Below are positions 44,901 to 59,900 of a DNA stretch of 64,000 nt, one piece after another. The translations under genes were made by a program, and so were the position numbers. The stretch is from contig CM034100.1 in NCBI GenBank assembly GCA_019914945.1, positions 9,063,096 through 9,127,095 on the forward strand. Direction: 5' to 3'. This DNA comes from Typha latifolia. Taxonomy: Eukaryota > Streptophyta > Magnoliopsida > Poales > Typhaceae. Position 1 is the stretch's first letter, and every line of letters begins with the position of its first letter. Under the pieces are notes generated by a model. The model searched no databases and was not told the origin of the DNA. It saw nothing but the letters and a program-made list of their open reading frames with translations.

Positions 44901-47900
44901 TGAAAGCGGTGATGGAAAGGCTATTGTTGATGGAAGCGCTAGGGCAAGTGTTGGATAGAGTAGAAGAAAAGGGGGAGAGGGCCGCCCCGGGGTCTAGGGT
45001 GGCCTGGCCGTCGAGGACGTTCGAAGCGGCCTCGCGGGGATTGAGAGAACGAGAGTGAAGAAGACGAAGGAGGGAAGGCAGAACTCAACTCTTCGACGAT
45101 AATCTTTTGGTTGCCCTCTACATCCCTTTTAGAGACTAACCAAACAGCTGAGAAATTAACCCTAAACAATACAATTTCGCCGGCCGCGTCGAACGAACCG
45201 ACGTCGCTCTTCTCTGGATTTGCGAACGCAACGCAGGCATTTGAACGCGCGGCCAACGCGCGCTGTCTCTCACCTCCATGTGGTTGCGAGGGCCGAGCCG
45301 GTGGCAGCGGGTTCACGGGTGTGGACTCGCGTCGTGGCGTCGATGGTGCGTTCCCATTCGCCATTGCTTCCCTATGTCGCCGTAATTCCCGCGACATCTC
45401 CATCATCATCTAGTTGTTGATGGCCATTTTTCGGATAGAGACCCCAACACGGCTTGAACACTAGGGTTTTACGTATTCCGATCAGATCGTGCGGTCCCAC
45501 GGGCGGAAGTCCCCATAATCGTTTCCCCCCTTCTCTATTCGAAGAATCTCTTCCTCATCTTCTCGCCGTGCAGCCGTAGCTCTGGTGGTCGTCATAGGAA
45601 GCGCTTGTCAGGAGCGGTGGCTTTGATACCGGCTTGATATGATCTCCGTTTTGGCTAAGGTTCGATCGTCCTCCAATTCTCTAATTTGGGACTGGATCCG
45701 CCACGGAACGTTGAAATAAAATCTTGAAAGAGCGTCGGGCAAACATCAGGGTGTTCGATCAGGATTCGTGGATGGAGGCACGAGATCCTAGATGATGGTT
45801 GGTTGGAGGTGAACCGGCATTTGTGCGGTGGCACGGGTGGCGGTGACGGAAAGGTTATTGCTGACGGAAGGGTTAGGGCAAGTATTGGATAGATCAGAAG
45901 AAGGGGGAGGAGAGGGCCGCCCGAGGGTCTAGGGTGATTGGCCGGTCGAGGGAGTTTAGAGGCGGCGTCGCGGGGATTGAGAATGAGAGCGAAGAAGACG
46001 GAGGAGGCAAGGCAGAACTCAATTCTTCAATAATAATCTTTTGGTTGCCCTCCACATCCCTTTCGGAGGCTAACCAAACAGCGAAATTAACCCTGAACAA
46101 TACAATTTCGCCGACCTCGTTCGAACACGCCCGGGCCGCGTTCGAACGCACCGTGTTCGCTCTTCTCTGGATTTGCGAGCGCAACGCGAGCATTTGAGCG
46201 CGCGGCCGAAGCGCGCCTGTCCCCACTTCAATGTGGTTGCAAAGGCTGAACCGGCGGCAATGGGTTCATGGGTGTGGACTCGCGTCGTGGCGTCGATGGT
46301 GCGTTCCCATTCGCCATTGCTTCCCTTGTAGCCGTAATTCCCGCATCATCCCCATCATCATTTAGTTGTTGACGGCCATTTGTTCGGATAGAGACCCCAA
46401 CACGTCTTGAACACTAGGTTCTTCCGTATTCCGATTAGTTCGGGTGGTTCCACGTGTGGAAGTCCCATAACCGTTTCCCCCTCCTCAATTGGGAGAATCT
46501 CCCTTTTTGGCTAAAGTTCGACCGTCCTCCAATTCTCTAATCTGGACTGTATCTGCCACGGAACATCGAAAAAAATATCCTGAAAGAGCTTCGGACAAAC
46601 ATCGGGGGGTTTGATCAGGATCCGTGGATGGAGGCACAAGATCCTAGGTGATGGTTGGTTGGAGGTGAGCAGGCGTTTACGGGGTGGCACAGGTGAAAGC
46701 GGTGATGGAAAGGCTATTGTTGATGGAAGCGCTAGGGCAAGTGTTGGATAGAGTAGAAGAAAGGGGAGAAGAGGGCCGCCCCGGGGTCTAGGGTGGCCTG
46801 GCGGTCGAGGACGTTCGAGCGGCCTCGCCGGGATTGAGAGAACGAGAGTGAAGAAGACGAAGGAGGAAGGCAGAACTCAACTCTTCGATGATAATCTTTT
46901 GGTTGCCCTCTACATCCCTTTTAGAGACTAACCAAACAGTGAGAAATTAACCCTAAACAATACAATTTCGCCGACCGCGTCCGAACAGCAGCGTCGCTCT
47001 TCTCTGGATTTGCGAACGCAACGCGAGAGCATTTGAACGCGCGGCCCGGCGCGCTGTCTCTCACCTCGATGTGGTTGCGAGGGCCGAACCGGTGGCAGCG
47101 GGTTCACGGGTGTGGACTCGCGTCGTGGCGTCGATGGTGCGTTCCCATTCGCCATTGCTTCCCTACGTCGTAGTAATTCCCGCGACATCTCCATCATCAT
47201 CTAGTTGTTGATGGCCATTTTTCGGATAGAGACCCCAACACGGCTTGAACACTAGGGTTTTACGTATTCCGATCAGATCGTGTGGTCCCACGGGCGGAAG
47301 TCCCCATAGCCGTTTCCCCCTTCTCTATTCGGAGAATCTCTTCCTCATCTTCTCGCCGTGCAGCCGTAGCTCTGGTGGTCGTCATAGGAAGCGCTTGTCA
47401 GGAGCGGTGGCTTTGATACGGCTTGATATGATCTCCGTTTTGGCTAAGGTTCGATCGTCCTCCAATTCTCTAATCTGGACTGGATCCGCCACGGAACGTT
47501 GAAATAAAATCTTGAAAGAGCGCGTCGGGCAAACATCGGGGTGTTCGATCGGGATCCGTGGATGGAGGCACGAGATCCTAGATGATGGTTGGTTGGAGGT
47601 GACCGGCGTTTGTGGGGTGGCACAGGTGAAAAGCGGTGACGGAAAGGTTGTGCTGACGGAAGGGTTAGGGCAAGTATTGGATAGATTAGAAGAAGGGGAG
47701 GAGAGGGCCGCTGAGGGTCTAGGGTGATTGGCCGGTCGAGGAGTTTAGGCGGCGTCGCGGGGATTGAGAGAATGAGAGCGAAGAAGACGAAGGAGGCAAG
47801 GCAGAACTCAATTCTTCAATAATAATCTTTTGGTTGCCCTCCACATCCCTTTCGAGAGGCTAACCAAACACTGCGAAATTAACCTGAACAATACAATTTC

Positions 47901-50900
47901 GCCGACCTCGTTCGAACACGCCGGCCGCGTTCGAACGCACCAGTTCGCTCTTTCTCTGGATTTGCGAACGCAATGCGAGGCATTTGAGCAGCGGCGACCG
48001 AACGCGCTGTCCCCCACTTCAATGTGGTTGCAAAGGCTGAACCGGCGCGGTGGGTTCATGGGTGTGGACTCGCGTCGTGGCGTCGATGGTGCGTTCCCAT
48101 TCGCCATTGCTTCCCTTGTCGCCCGTAATTCCCGCATCATCCCCATCATCATTTAGTTGTTGACGGCCATTTGTTCGGATAGAGACCCCAACACGTCTTG
48201 AACACTAGGTTCTTAGTATTCCGATTAGTTCGGGTGGTTCCACGTGTGGAAGTCCCCATAACCGTTTCCCCCTCCTCAATTGGGAGAATCTCCCTTTTTG
48301 GCTAAGGTTCGACCGTCCTCCAATTCTCTAATCTGGACTGTATCTGCCACGGAACATCGAAAAAATATCTGAAAGAGCTTCGGACAAACATCGGGGGTTT
48401 GATCGGGATCCGTGGATGGAGGCACAAGATCCTAGGTGATGGTTGGTTGGAGGTGAGCCGAGGCGTTTCTGGGGTGGCACTTAGGTGGCGGTGATGGAAA
48501 GGCTATTGTTGATGGAAGCGCTAGGGCAAGTGTTGGATAGAGTAGAAGAAGGGGAGGAGAGGGCCGCCCCGGGGTCTAGGGTGGACTGGCCGGTCGAGGA
48601 CGTTCGAAGCGGCCTCGGGGATTGAGAACGAGAGTGAAGAAGACGAAGGAGGAAGGCAGAACTCAACTCTTCGACGATAATCTTTTGGTTGCCCTCTACA
48701 TCCCTTTTAGAGACTAACCAAACAGTGAGAAATTAACCTAAACAATACAATTTCGCCGACCGCGTCCGAACGAACCGACGTCGCTCTTCTCTGGATTTGC
48801 GAACGCAACGCAGGCATTTGAACGCGCGGCCAACGCGCGCTGTCTCTCACCTCCATGTGGTTGCGAGGGCCGAGCCGGTGGCGGCGGGTTCACGGGTGTG
48901 GACTCGCGTCGTGGCGTCGATGGTGCGTTCCCATTCGCCATTGCTTCCCTATGTCGCCAGTAATTCCCGCGACATCTCCATCATCATCTAGTTGTTGATG
49001 GCCATTTTTCGGATAGAGACCCCAACACGGCTTGAACACTAGGGTTTTACGTATTCCGATCAGATCGTGTGGTCCCACGGGCGGAAGTCCCCATAGCCGT
49101 TTCCCCCTTCTCTATTCGGAGAATCTCTTCCTCATCTTCTCGCCGTGCAGCCGTAGCTCTGGTGGTCGTCATAGGAAGCGCTTGTCAGGAGCGGTGGCTT
49201 TGTCCGGCTTGATATGATCTCCCGTTTTGGCTAAGGTTCGTCGTCCTCCAATTCTCTAATGCGGACTGGATCCGCCACGGAACGTTGAAATAAAATCTTG
49301 AAAGAGCGTCGGTCAAACATCGGGGTGTTCGATCGGGATCCGTGGATGGAGGCACGAGATCCTAGATGATGGTTGGTTGGAGGTGAACCGGCGTTTGTGG
49401 GGTGGCAGGTAGGTGAAAAGCGGTGACGGAAGGTGTGCTGACGGAAGGGTTAGGGCAAGTATTGGATAGATTAGAAGAAGGGGGAGGAGAGGGCCGCCCG
49501 AGGGTCTAGGGTGATTGGCGGTCGAGGGTTTTTAGGCGGCGTCGCCGGGATTTGAAGAATGAGAGCGAAGAAGACGAAGGAGGCAAGGCAGAACTCAATT
49601 CTTCAATAATAATCTTTTGGTTGCCCTCCACATCCCTTTCGAGGCTAACCAAACAGCGAGAAATTAACCTGAACAATACAATTTCGCCGACCTCGTTCGA
49701 ACACGCCCGGCCGCGTTCGAACGCACCAGGTTCGCTCTTCTCTGGATTTGCGAACGCAACGCGAGGCATTTGAACGCGCGGCCGAACGCGCTGTCCCCAC
49801 TTCAATGTGGTTGCAAAGGCTGAGCCGGCGGCGGTGGGTTCATGGGTGTGGACTCGCGTCGTGGCGTCGATGGTGCGTTCCCATTTGCCATTGCTTCCCT
49901 TGTCGCCCGTAATTCCCGCATCATCCCCATCATCATTTAGTTGTTGACAGCCATTTGTTCGGATAGAGACCCCAACACGTCTTGAACACTAGGTTCTTAG
50001 TATTAGATTAGTTCGGGTGGTTCCACGTGTGGAAGTCCCCGCAACCGTTTCCCCCTCCTCAATTGGGAGAATCTCCCTTTTTGGCTAAGGTTCGACCGTC
50101 CTCCAATTCTCTAATCTGGACTGTATCTGCCACGGAACATCGGAAAAAATATCCTGAAAGAGCTTCGGACAAACATCGGGGTGTTTGATCAGGATCCGTG
50201 GATGGAGGCACAAGATCCTAGGTGATGGTTGGTTGGAGGTGAACTGGCGTTTCTGGGGTGGCACCGGTGAAAAGCGGTGATGGAAAGGCTATTGTTGATG
50301 GAAGCGCTAGGGCAAGTGTTGGATAGAGTAGAAGAAGGGGGAGGAGAGGGCCGCCCCGGGGTCTAGGGTGACTGGCCGGTCGAGGACGTTCGAAGCGGCC
50401 TCGCGGGGATTGAAGAACGAGAGTGAAGAAGACGAAGGAGGAAGGCAGAACTCAACTCTTCGACGATAATCTTTTGGTTGCCCTCTACATCCCTTTTAGA
50501 GACTAACCAAACAGCTGAGAAATTAACCTAAACAATACAATTTCGCCGGCCAGCGTCACAGAACGAACCGAGCGTCGCTCTTCTCTGGATTTGCGAACGC
50601 AACGCAGAGCATTTGACGCGCGGCCGAACGCGCTGTCTCTCACCTCCATGTGGTTGCGAGGGCCGAGCCGGTGGCAGCGGGTTCACGGGTGTGGACTCGC
50701 GTCGTGGCGTCGATGGTGCGTTCCCATTCGCCATTGCTTCCCTACGTCGCCGTAATTCCCGCGACATCTCCATCATCATCTAGTTGTTGATGGCCATTTT
50801 TGGATAGAGACCCCAACACGGCTTGAACACTAGGGTTTACGTATTCCGATCAGATCGTGTGGTCCCACGGGCGGAAGTCCCATAGCCGTTTCCCCCTTCT

Positions 50901-53900
50901 CTATTCGGAGAATCTCTTCCTCATCTTCTCGCCGTGCAGCCGTAGCTCACAGTGAGTGGTCGTCATAGGAAGCGCTTGTCCAGGAGCGGTGGCTTTGATA
51001 CCGGCTTGATATGATCTCCGTTTTGGCTAAGGTTCGATCGTCCTCCAATTCTCTAATCTGGACTGGATCCGCCACGGAACGTTGAAATAAAATCTTGAAA
51101 GAGCGTCGGGCAAACATCGGGGTGTTCGATCGGGATCCGTGGATGGAGGCACGAGATCCTAGATGATGGTTGGTTGGAGGTGAACCGGCGTTTGTGGGGT
51201 GGCACAGGTGGCGGTGACGGAAAGGTTGTGCTGACGGAAGGGTTAGGGCAAGTATTGGATAGATTAGAAGAAGGGGGAGGAGAGGGCCGCCCGAGGGTCT
51301 AGGGTGATTGGCCGGTCGAGGGAGTTTAGGCGGCGTCGCGGGATTGAGAGAATGAGAGCGAAGAAAGACGAAGGAGGCAAGGCAGAACTCAATTCTTCAA
51401 TAATAATCTTTTGGTTGCCCTCCACATCCCTTTTCGAGGCTAACCAAACAGCGAAATTAACCTGAACAATACAATTTCGCCGACCTCGTTCGAACACGCC
51501 CGACCGCGTTCGAACGCACCGGGTTCGCTCTTCTCTGGATTTGCGAACGCAACGCAGGCATTTGAAGCAGCGCGGCCGAACGCGCTGTCCCCACTTCAAT
51601 GTGGTTGCAAAGGCTGAAGCCGGCGGCGGTGGGTTCATGGGTGTGGACTCGCGTCGTGGCGTCGATGGTGCGTTCCCATTCGCCATTGCTTCCCTTGTCG
51701 CCGTAATTCCCGCATCATCCCCATCATCATTTAGTTGTTGACGGCCATTTGTTCGGATAGAGACCCCAACACGTCTTGAACACTAGGTTCTTCCGTATTC
51801 CGATTAGTTCGGGTGGTTCCACGTGTGGAAGTCCCATAACCGTTTCCCCCTCCTCAATTGGGAGAATCTCCCTTTTTGGCTAAGGTTCGACCGTCCTCCA
51901 ATTCTCTAATCTGGACTGTATCTGCCACGGAACATCGGAAAAAATATCCTGAAAGAGCTTCGGACAAACATCGGGGTGTTTGATCGGGATCCGTGGATGG
52001 AGGCACAAGATCTAGGTGATGGTTGGTTGGAGGTGAGCAGGCGTTTACGGGGTGGCAGGTGGCGGTGATGGAAAGGCTATTGTTGATGGAAGCGCTAGGG
52101 CAAGTGTTGGATAGAGTAGAAGAAGGGGGGGAGAGGGCCGCCCTAGGGGTCTAGGGTGGCTGGGCGGTCGAGGACGTTCGAAGCGGCCTCGCCGGATTGA
52201 GAGAGCGAGAGTGAAGAAGACGAAGGAGGAAGGCAGAACTCAACTCTTCGATGATAATCTTTTGGTTGCCCTCTACATCCCTTTTAGAGACTAACCAAAC
52301 AGTGAGAAATTAACCTAAACAATACAATTTCGCCGACCGCGTCCCGAGCACGAACCGACGTCGCTCTTCTCTGGATTTGCGAACGCAACGCGAGGCATTT
52401 GAACGCGCGGCCGAACGCGCTGTCTCTCACCTCCATGTGGTTGCGAGGGCCGAGCCGGTGGCGGCGGGTTCACGGGTGTGGACTCGCGTCGTGGCGTCGA
52501 TGGTGCGTTCCCATTCGCCATTGCTTCCCTACGTCGCCGTAATTCCCGCGACATCTCCATCATCATCTAGTTGTTGATGGCCATTTTTCGGATAGAGACC
52601 CCAACACGGCTTGAACACTAGGGTTTTACGTATTCCGATCAGATCGTGTGGTCCCACGGGCGGAAGTCCCATAGCCGTTTCCCCCTTCTCTATTCGGAGA
52701 ATCTCTTCCTCATCTTCTCGCCGTGCGGCCGTAGCTCTGGTGGTCGTCATAGGAAGCGCTTGTCCAGGAGCGGTGGCTTTGATCCGGCTTGATATGATCT
52801 CCCGTTTTGGCTAAGGTTCGATCGTCCTCCAATTCTCTAATCTGGACTGGATCCGCCACGGAACGTTGAAATAAAATCTTGAAAGAGCGTCGGGCAAACA
52901 TCGGGGTGTTCGATCGGGATCCGTGGATGGAGGCACGAGATCCTAGATGATGGTTGGTTGGAGGTGAGCAGGCGTTTGTGGGGTGGCAGGTGAAAGCGGT
53001 GACGGAAGGTTGTGCTGACGGAAGGGTTAGGGCAAGTATTGGATAGATTAGAAGAAGGGGGAGGAGAGGGCCGCCCCGAGGTCTAGGGTGATTGGCGGTC
53101 GAGGGAGTTTAGAGGCGGCGTCGCAAGGATTGAGAGAATGAGAGCGAAGAAGACGAAGGAGGCAAGGCAGAACTCAATTCTTCAATAATAATCTTTTGGT
53201 TGCCCTCCACATCCCTTCGAGAGGCTAACCAAACAGCGAAATTAACCCTGAACAATACAATTTCGCCGACCTCGTTCGAACACGCCCGGCCGCGTTCGAA
53301 CGCACCGGGTTCGCTCTTTCTCTGGATTTGCGAACGCAACGCAGAGCATTTGAAGCGCGCGGCCCGCGCGCTGTCCCCACTTCAATGTGGTTGCAAAGGC
53401 TGAAGCCGGCGGCGGTGGGTTCATGGGTGTGGACTCGCGTCGTGGCGTCGATGGTGCGTTCCCATTCGCCATTGCTTCCCTTGTCGCCCGTAATTCCCGC
53501 ATCATCCCCATCATCATTTAGTTGTTGACGGCCATTTGTTCGGATAGAGACCCCAACACGTCTTGAACACTAGGTTCTTCCGTATTCCGATTAGTTCGGG
53601 TGGTTCCACGTGTGGAAGTCCCCAACCGTTTCCCCCTCCTCAATTGGGAGAATCTCCCTTTTTGGCTAAGGTTCGACCGTCCTCCAATTCTCTAATCTGG
53701 ACTGTATCTGCCACGGAACATCGAAAAAATATCTGAAAGGAGCCGGACAAACATCGGGGTTTTGATCGGGATCCGTGGATGGAGGCACAAGATCCTAGGT
53801 GATGGTTGGTTGGAGGTGAGCCGGCGTTTCTGGGGTGGCACCGGTGGCGGTGATGGAAAGGCTATTGTTGATGGAAGCGCTAGGGCAAGTGTTGGATAGA

Positions 53901-56900
53901 GTAGAAGAAGGGGAGGAGAGGGCCGCCCCCGGGGTCTAGGGTGGCTTGGCCGGTCGAGGACGTTCGAAGCGGCCTCGCGAGGATTGAGAGAGCGAGAGTG
54001 AAGAAGACGAAGGAGGAAGGCAGAACTCAACTCTTCGATGATAATCTTTTGGTTGCCCTCTACATCCCTTTTAGAGACTAACCAAACAGCTGAGAAATTA
54101 ACCTAAACAATACAATTTCGCCGAGCCGCGTCCGAACGAACCGAGCGTCGCTCTTCTCTGGATTTGCGAACGCAACGAGGCATTTGAACGCGCGGCCGAA
54201 CGCGCTGTCTCTCACCTCCATGTGGTTGCGAGGGCCGAACCGGTGGCAGCGGGTTCACGGGTGTGGACTCGCGTCGTGGCGTCGATGGTGCGTTCCCATT
54301 CGCCATTGCTTCCCTACGTCGCCGTAATTCCCGCGACATCTCCATCATCATCTAGTTGTTGATGGCCATTTTTTCGGATAGAGACCCCAACACGGCTTGA
54401 ACACTAGGGTTTTACGTATTCCGATCAGATCGTGTGGTCCCACGGGCGGAAGTCCCATAGCCGTTTCCCCCCTTCTCTATTCGGAGAATCTCTTCCTCAT
54501 CTTCTCGCCGTGCAGCCGTAGCTCTGGTGGTCGTCATAGGAAGCGCTTGTCCAGGAGCGGTGGCTTTGATACCGGCTTGATATGATCTCCGTTTTGGCTA
54601 AGGTTCGATCGTCCTCCAATTCTCTAATCTGGACTGGATCCGCCACGGAACGTTGAAATAAAATCTTGAAAGAGCGTCGGGCAAACATCGGGGTGTTCGA
54701 TCGGGATCCGTGGATGGAGGCACGAGATCCTAGATGATGGTTGGTTGGAGGTGAGCAGGCGTTTGTGGGGTGGCAGGTGAAAGCGGTGACGGAAGGTTGT
54801 GCTGACGGAAGGGTTAGGGCAAGTATTGGATAGATTAGAAGAAGGGGGAGGAGAGGGCCGCCCGAGGGTCTAGGGTGATTGGCCGGTCGAGGGAGTTTAG
54901 GCGGCGTCGCGGGGATTGAGAGAATGAGAGCGAAGAAGACGAAGGAGGCAAGGCAGAACTCAATTCTTCAATAATAATCTTTTGGTTGCCCTCCACATCC
55001 CTTTCAGAGGCTAACCAAACAGCGCGAAATTAACCCTGAACAATACAATTTCGCCGACCTCGTTCGAACACGCCCAGCCGCGTTCGAACGCACGGGTTCG
55101 CTCTTTTCTGGATTTGCGAACGCAACGCAGCATTTGAAGCGCGCGACCGAAGCGCCTGTGTCCCCACTTCAATGTGGTTGCAAAGGCTGAGCCGGCGGCG
55201 GTGGGTTCATGGGTGTGGACTCGCGTCGTGGCGTCGATGGTGCGTTCCCATTCGCCATTGCTTCCCTTGTCGCCAGTAATTCCCGCATCATCCCCATCAT
55301 CATTTAGTTGTTGACGGCCATTTGTTCGGATAGAGACCCCAACACGTCTTGAACACTAGGTTCTTAGTATTCCGATTAGTTCGGGTGGTTCCACGTGTGG
55401 AAGTCCCATAACCGTTTCCCCCTCCTCAATTGGGAGAATCTCCCTTTTTGGCTAAGGTTCGACCGTCCTCCAATTCTCTAATCTGGACTGTATCTGCCAC
55501 GGAACATCGAAAAAAATATCCTGAAAGGGCTTCGGACAAACATCGGGGTTTTGATCGGGATCCGTGGATGGAGGCACAAGATCCTAGGTGATGGTTGGTT
55601 GGAGGTGAACCGGCGTTTGGGGTGGCAGGTGAAAAGCGGTGATGGAAAGGCTATTGTTGATGGAAGCGCTAGGGCAAGTGTTGGATAGAGTAGAAGAAAG
55701 GGGAGGAGAGGGCCGCCCCCGGGGTCTAGGGTGACTGGCGGTCGAGGACGTTCGAAGCGGCCTCGCCGGGGATTGAGAGAACGAGAGTGAAGAAGACGAA
55801 GGAGGAAGGCAGAACTCAACTCTTCGATGATAATCTTTTGGTTGCCCTCTACATCCCTTTTAGAGACTAACCAAACAGGTGAGAAATTAACCTAAACAAT
55901 ACAATTTCGCCGGCCGCGTCGAACGAAGCGACGTCGCTCTTCTCTGGATTTGCAAACGCAACGCAGGCATTTGAGCGCGCGGCCGAACGCGCTGTCTCTC
56001 ACCTCGATGTGGTTGCGAGGCCGAACCGGTGGCAGCGGGTTCACGGGTGTGGACTCGCGTCGTGGCGTCGATGGTGCGTTCCCATTCGCCATTGCTTCCC
56101 TACGTCGCCGTAATTCCCGCGACATCTCCATCATCATCTAGTTGTTGATGGCCATTTTTCGGATAGAGACCCCAACACGGCTTGAACACTAGGGTTTACG
56201 TATTCCGATCAGATCGTGTGGTCCCACGGGCGGAAGTCCCATAACCGTTTCCCCCTTCTCTATTCGGAGAATCTCTTCCTCATCTTCCGCCGTGCAGCCG
56301 TGGCTCTGGTGGTCGTCATAGGAAGCGCTTGTCAGGAGCGGTGGCTTTGATACCGGCTTGATATGATCTCCCGTTTTGGCTAAGGTTCGATCGTCCTCCA
56401 ATTCTCTAATCTGGACTGGATCCGCCACGGAACGTTGAAATAAAATCTTGAAAGAGCGTCGGGCAAACATCGGGGTGTTCGATCAGGATCCGTGGATGGA
56501 GGCACGAGATCCTAGATGATGGTTGGTTGGAGGTGAACCAGGCGTTTGTGGGGTGGCACAGGTGGCGGTGACGGAAAGGTTATTGCTGACGGAAGGGTTA
56601 GGGCAAGTATTGGATAGATTAGAAGAAGAGGGGGAGGAGAGGGCCGCCCGAGGGTCTAGGGTGATTGGCCGGTCGAGGAGTTTAGAGGCGGCGTCGCGGG
56701 GATTGAGAGAATGAGAGCGAAGAAGACGAAGGAGGCAAGGCAGAACTCAATTCTTCAATAATAATCTTTTGGTTGCCCTCCACATCCCTTTCGAGAGGCT
56801 AACCAAACAGCGAAATTAACCTGAACAATACAATTTCGCCGGCCTCGTTCGAACACGCCCGCCCGCGTTCGAACGCATGCCGGGTTCGCTCTTTCTCTGG

Positions 56901-59900
56901 ATTTGCGAACGCAACGCGAGCATTTGAGCAGCGCGGCCGAACGCGCTGTCCCCCACTTCAATGTGGTTGCAAAGGCTGAACCGGCGGCGGTGGGTTCATG
57001 GGTGTGGACTCGCGTCGTGGCGTCGATGGTGCGTTCCCATTCGCCATTGCTTCCCTTGTCGCCCGTAATTCCCGCATCATCCCCATCATCATTTAGTTGT
57101 TGACGGCCATTTGTTCGGATAGAGACCCCAACACGTCTTGAACACTAGGTTCTTCCGTATTCCGATTAGTTCGGGTGGTTCCACGTGTGGAAGTCCCCAT
57201 AACCGTTTCCCCCTCCTCAATTGGGAGAATCTCCCTTTTTGGCTAAGGTTCGACCGTCCTCCAATTCTCTAATCTGGACTGTATCTGCCACGGAACATCG
57301 AAAAAAATATCCTGAAAGGGCTTCGGACAAACATCGGGGTTTTGATCGGGATCCGTGGATGGAGGCACAAGATCCTAGGTGATGGTTGGTTGGAGGTGAG
57401 CAGGCGTTTCTGGGGTGGCACCAGGTGAAGCGGTGATGGAAAGGCTATTGTTGATGGAAGCGCTAGGGCAAGTGTTGGATAGAGTAGAAGAAGGGGGAGG
57501 AGAGGCCGCCCCCGAGGGGTCTAGGGTGGACTGGCCGGTCGAGGACGTTCGAGCGGCCTCGCGGGGATTGAGAGAACGAGAGTGAAGAAGACGAAGGAGG
57601 AAGGCAGAACTCAACTCTTCGATGATAATCTTTTGGTTGCCCTCTACATCCCTTTTAGAGACTAACCAAACAGCTGAGAAATTAACCTAAACAATACAAT
57701 TTCGCCGGCCGCGTCCGAACGAACCGACGTCGCTCTTCTCTGGATTTGCGAACGCAACGCGAGCATTTGAACGCGCGGCCGAACGCGCTGTCTCTCACCT
57801 CGATGTGGTTGCGAGGGCCGAAGCCGGTGGCAGCGGGTTCACGGGTGTGGACTCGCGTCGTGGCGTCGATGGTGCGTTCCCATTCGCCATTGCTTCCCTA
57901 CGTCGCCCGTAATTCCCGCGACATCTCCATCATCATCTAGTTGTTGATGGCCATTTTTCGGATAGAGACCCCAACACGGCTTGAACACTAGGGTTTACGT
58001 ATTCCGATCAGATCGTGTGGTCCCACGGGCGGAAGTCCCCATAGCCGTTTCCCCCTTCTCTATTCGGAGAATCTCTTCCTCATCTTCCCGCCGTGCAGCC
58101 GTAGCTCTGGTGGTCGTCATAGGAAGCGCTTGTCAGGAGCGGTGGCTTTGATCCGGCTTGATATGATCTCCGTTTTGGCTAAGGTTCGATCGTCCTCCAA
58201 TTCTCTAATCTGGGTGGATCCGCCACGGAACGTTGAAATAAAATCTTGAAAGAGCGTCGGGCAAACATCGGGGTGTTCGATCGGGATCCGTGGATGGAGG
58301 CACGAGATCCTAGATGATGGTTGGTTGGAGGTGAGCCGGCGTTTGTGGGGTGGCACTTAGGTGAAAGCGGTGACGGAAAGGTTATTGCTGACGGAAGGGT
58401 TAGGGCAAGTATTGGATAGATTAGAAGAAGGGGGAGGAGAGGGCCGCCCCGAGGGTCTAGGGTGATTGGCCGGTCGGGAGTTTAGAGGCGGCGTCGCGGG
58501 GATTGAGAGAATGAGAGCGAAGAAGACGAAGGAGGCAAGGCAGAACTCAATTCTTCAATAATAATCTTTTGGTTGCCCTCCACATCCCTTTCGAGAGGCT
58601 AACCAAACAGCGAAATTAACCTGAACAATACAATTTCGCCGACCTCGTTCGAACACGCCCGGCCGCGTTCGAACGCACCGGGTTCGCTCTTTCTCTGGAT
58701 TTGCGAACGCAACGCAGAGCATTTGAACGCGCGGCCGAACGCGCGCTGTCCCCCACTTCAATGTGGTTGCAAAGGCTGAACCGGCGGCGGTGGGTTCATG
58801 GGTGTGGACTCGCGTCGTGGCGTCGATGGTGCGTTCCCATTCGCCATTGCTTCCCTTGTCGCCGTAATTCCCGCATCATCCCCATCATCATTTAGTTGTT
58901 GACGGCCATTTGTTCGGATAGAGACCCCAACACGTCTTGAACACTAGGTTCTTCCGTATTCCGATTAGTTCGGGTGGTTCCACGTGTGGAAGTCCCATAA
59001 CCGTTTCCCCCTCCTCAATTGGGAGAATCTCCCTTTTTGGCTAAGGTTCGGCCGTCCTCCAATTCTCTAATCTGGACTGTATCTGCCACGGAACATCGAA
59101 AAAAATATCTGAAAGGGCTTCGGACAAACATCGGGGTTTTGATCGGGATCCGTGGATGGAGGCACAAGATCCTAGGTGATGGTTGGTTGGAGGTGAGCAG
59201 GCGTTTCTGGGGTGGCAGGTGAAAGCGGTGATGGAAAGGCTATTGTTGATGGAAGCGCTAGGGCAAGTGTTGGATAGAGTAGAAGAAAGGGGAGGAGAGG
59301 GCCGCCCCGGGGTCTAGGGTGGACTGGCCGGTCGAGGGGACGTTCGAAGCGGCCTCGCCAGGATTGAGAGAACGAGAGTGAAGAAGACGAAGGAGGAAGG
59401 CAGAACTCAACTCTTCGATGATAATCTTTTGGTTGCCCTCTACATCCCTTTTAGAGACTAACCAAACAGCTGAGAAATTAACCTAAACAATACAATTTCG
59501 CCGGCCGCGTCGAACGAACCGAGCGTCGCTCTTCTCTGGATTTGCGAACGCAACGCAGGCATTTGAGCGCGCGGCCGAAGCGCGCTGTCTCTCACCTCGA
59601 TGTGGTTGCGAGGGCCGAGCCGGTGGCAGCGGGTTCACGGGTGTGGACTCGCGTCGTGGCGTCGATGGTGCGTTCCCATTCGCCATTGCTTCCCTACGTC
59701 GCCGTAATTCCCGCGACATCTCCATCATCATCTAGTTGTTGATGGCCATTTTTCGGATAGAGACCCCAACACGGCTTGAACACTAGGGTTTACGTATTCC
59801 GATCAGATCGTGTGGTCCCACGGGCGGAAGTCCCATAGCCGTTCCCCTTCTCTATTCGGAGAATCTCTTCCTCATCTTCCCGCCGTGCAGCCGTAGCTCT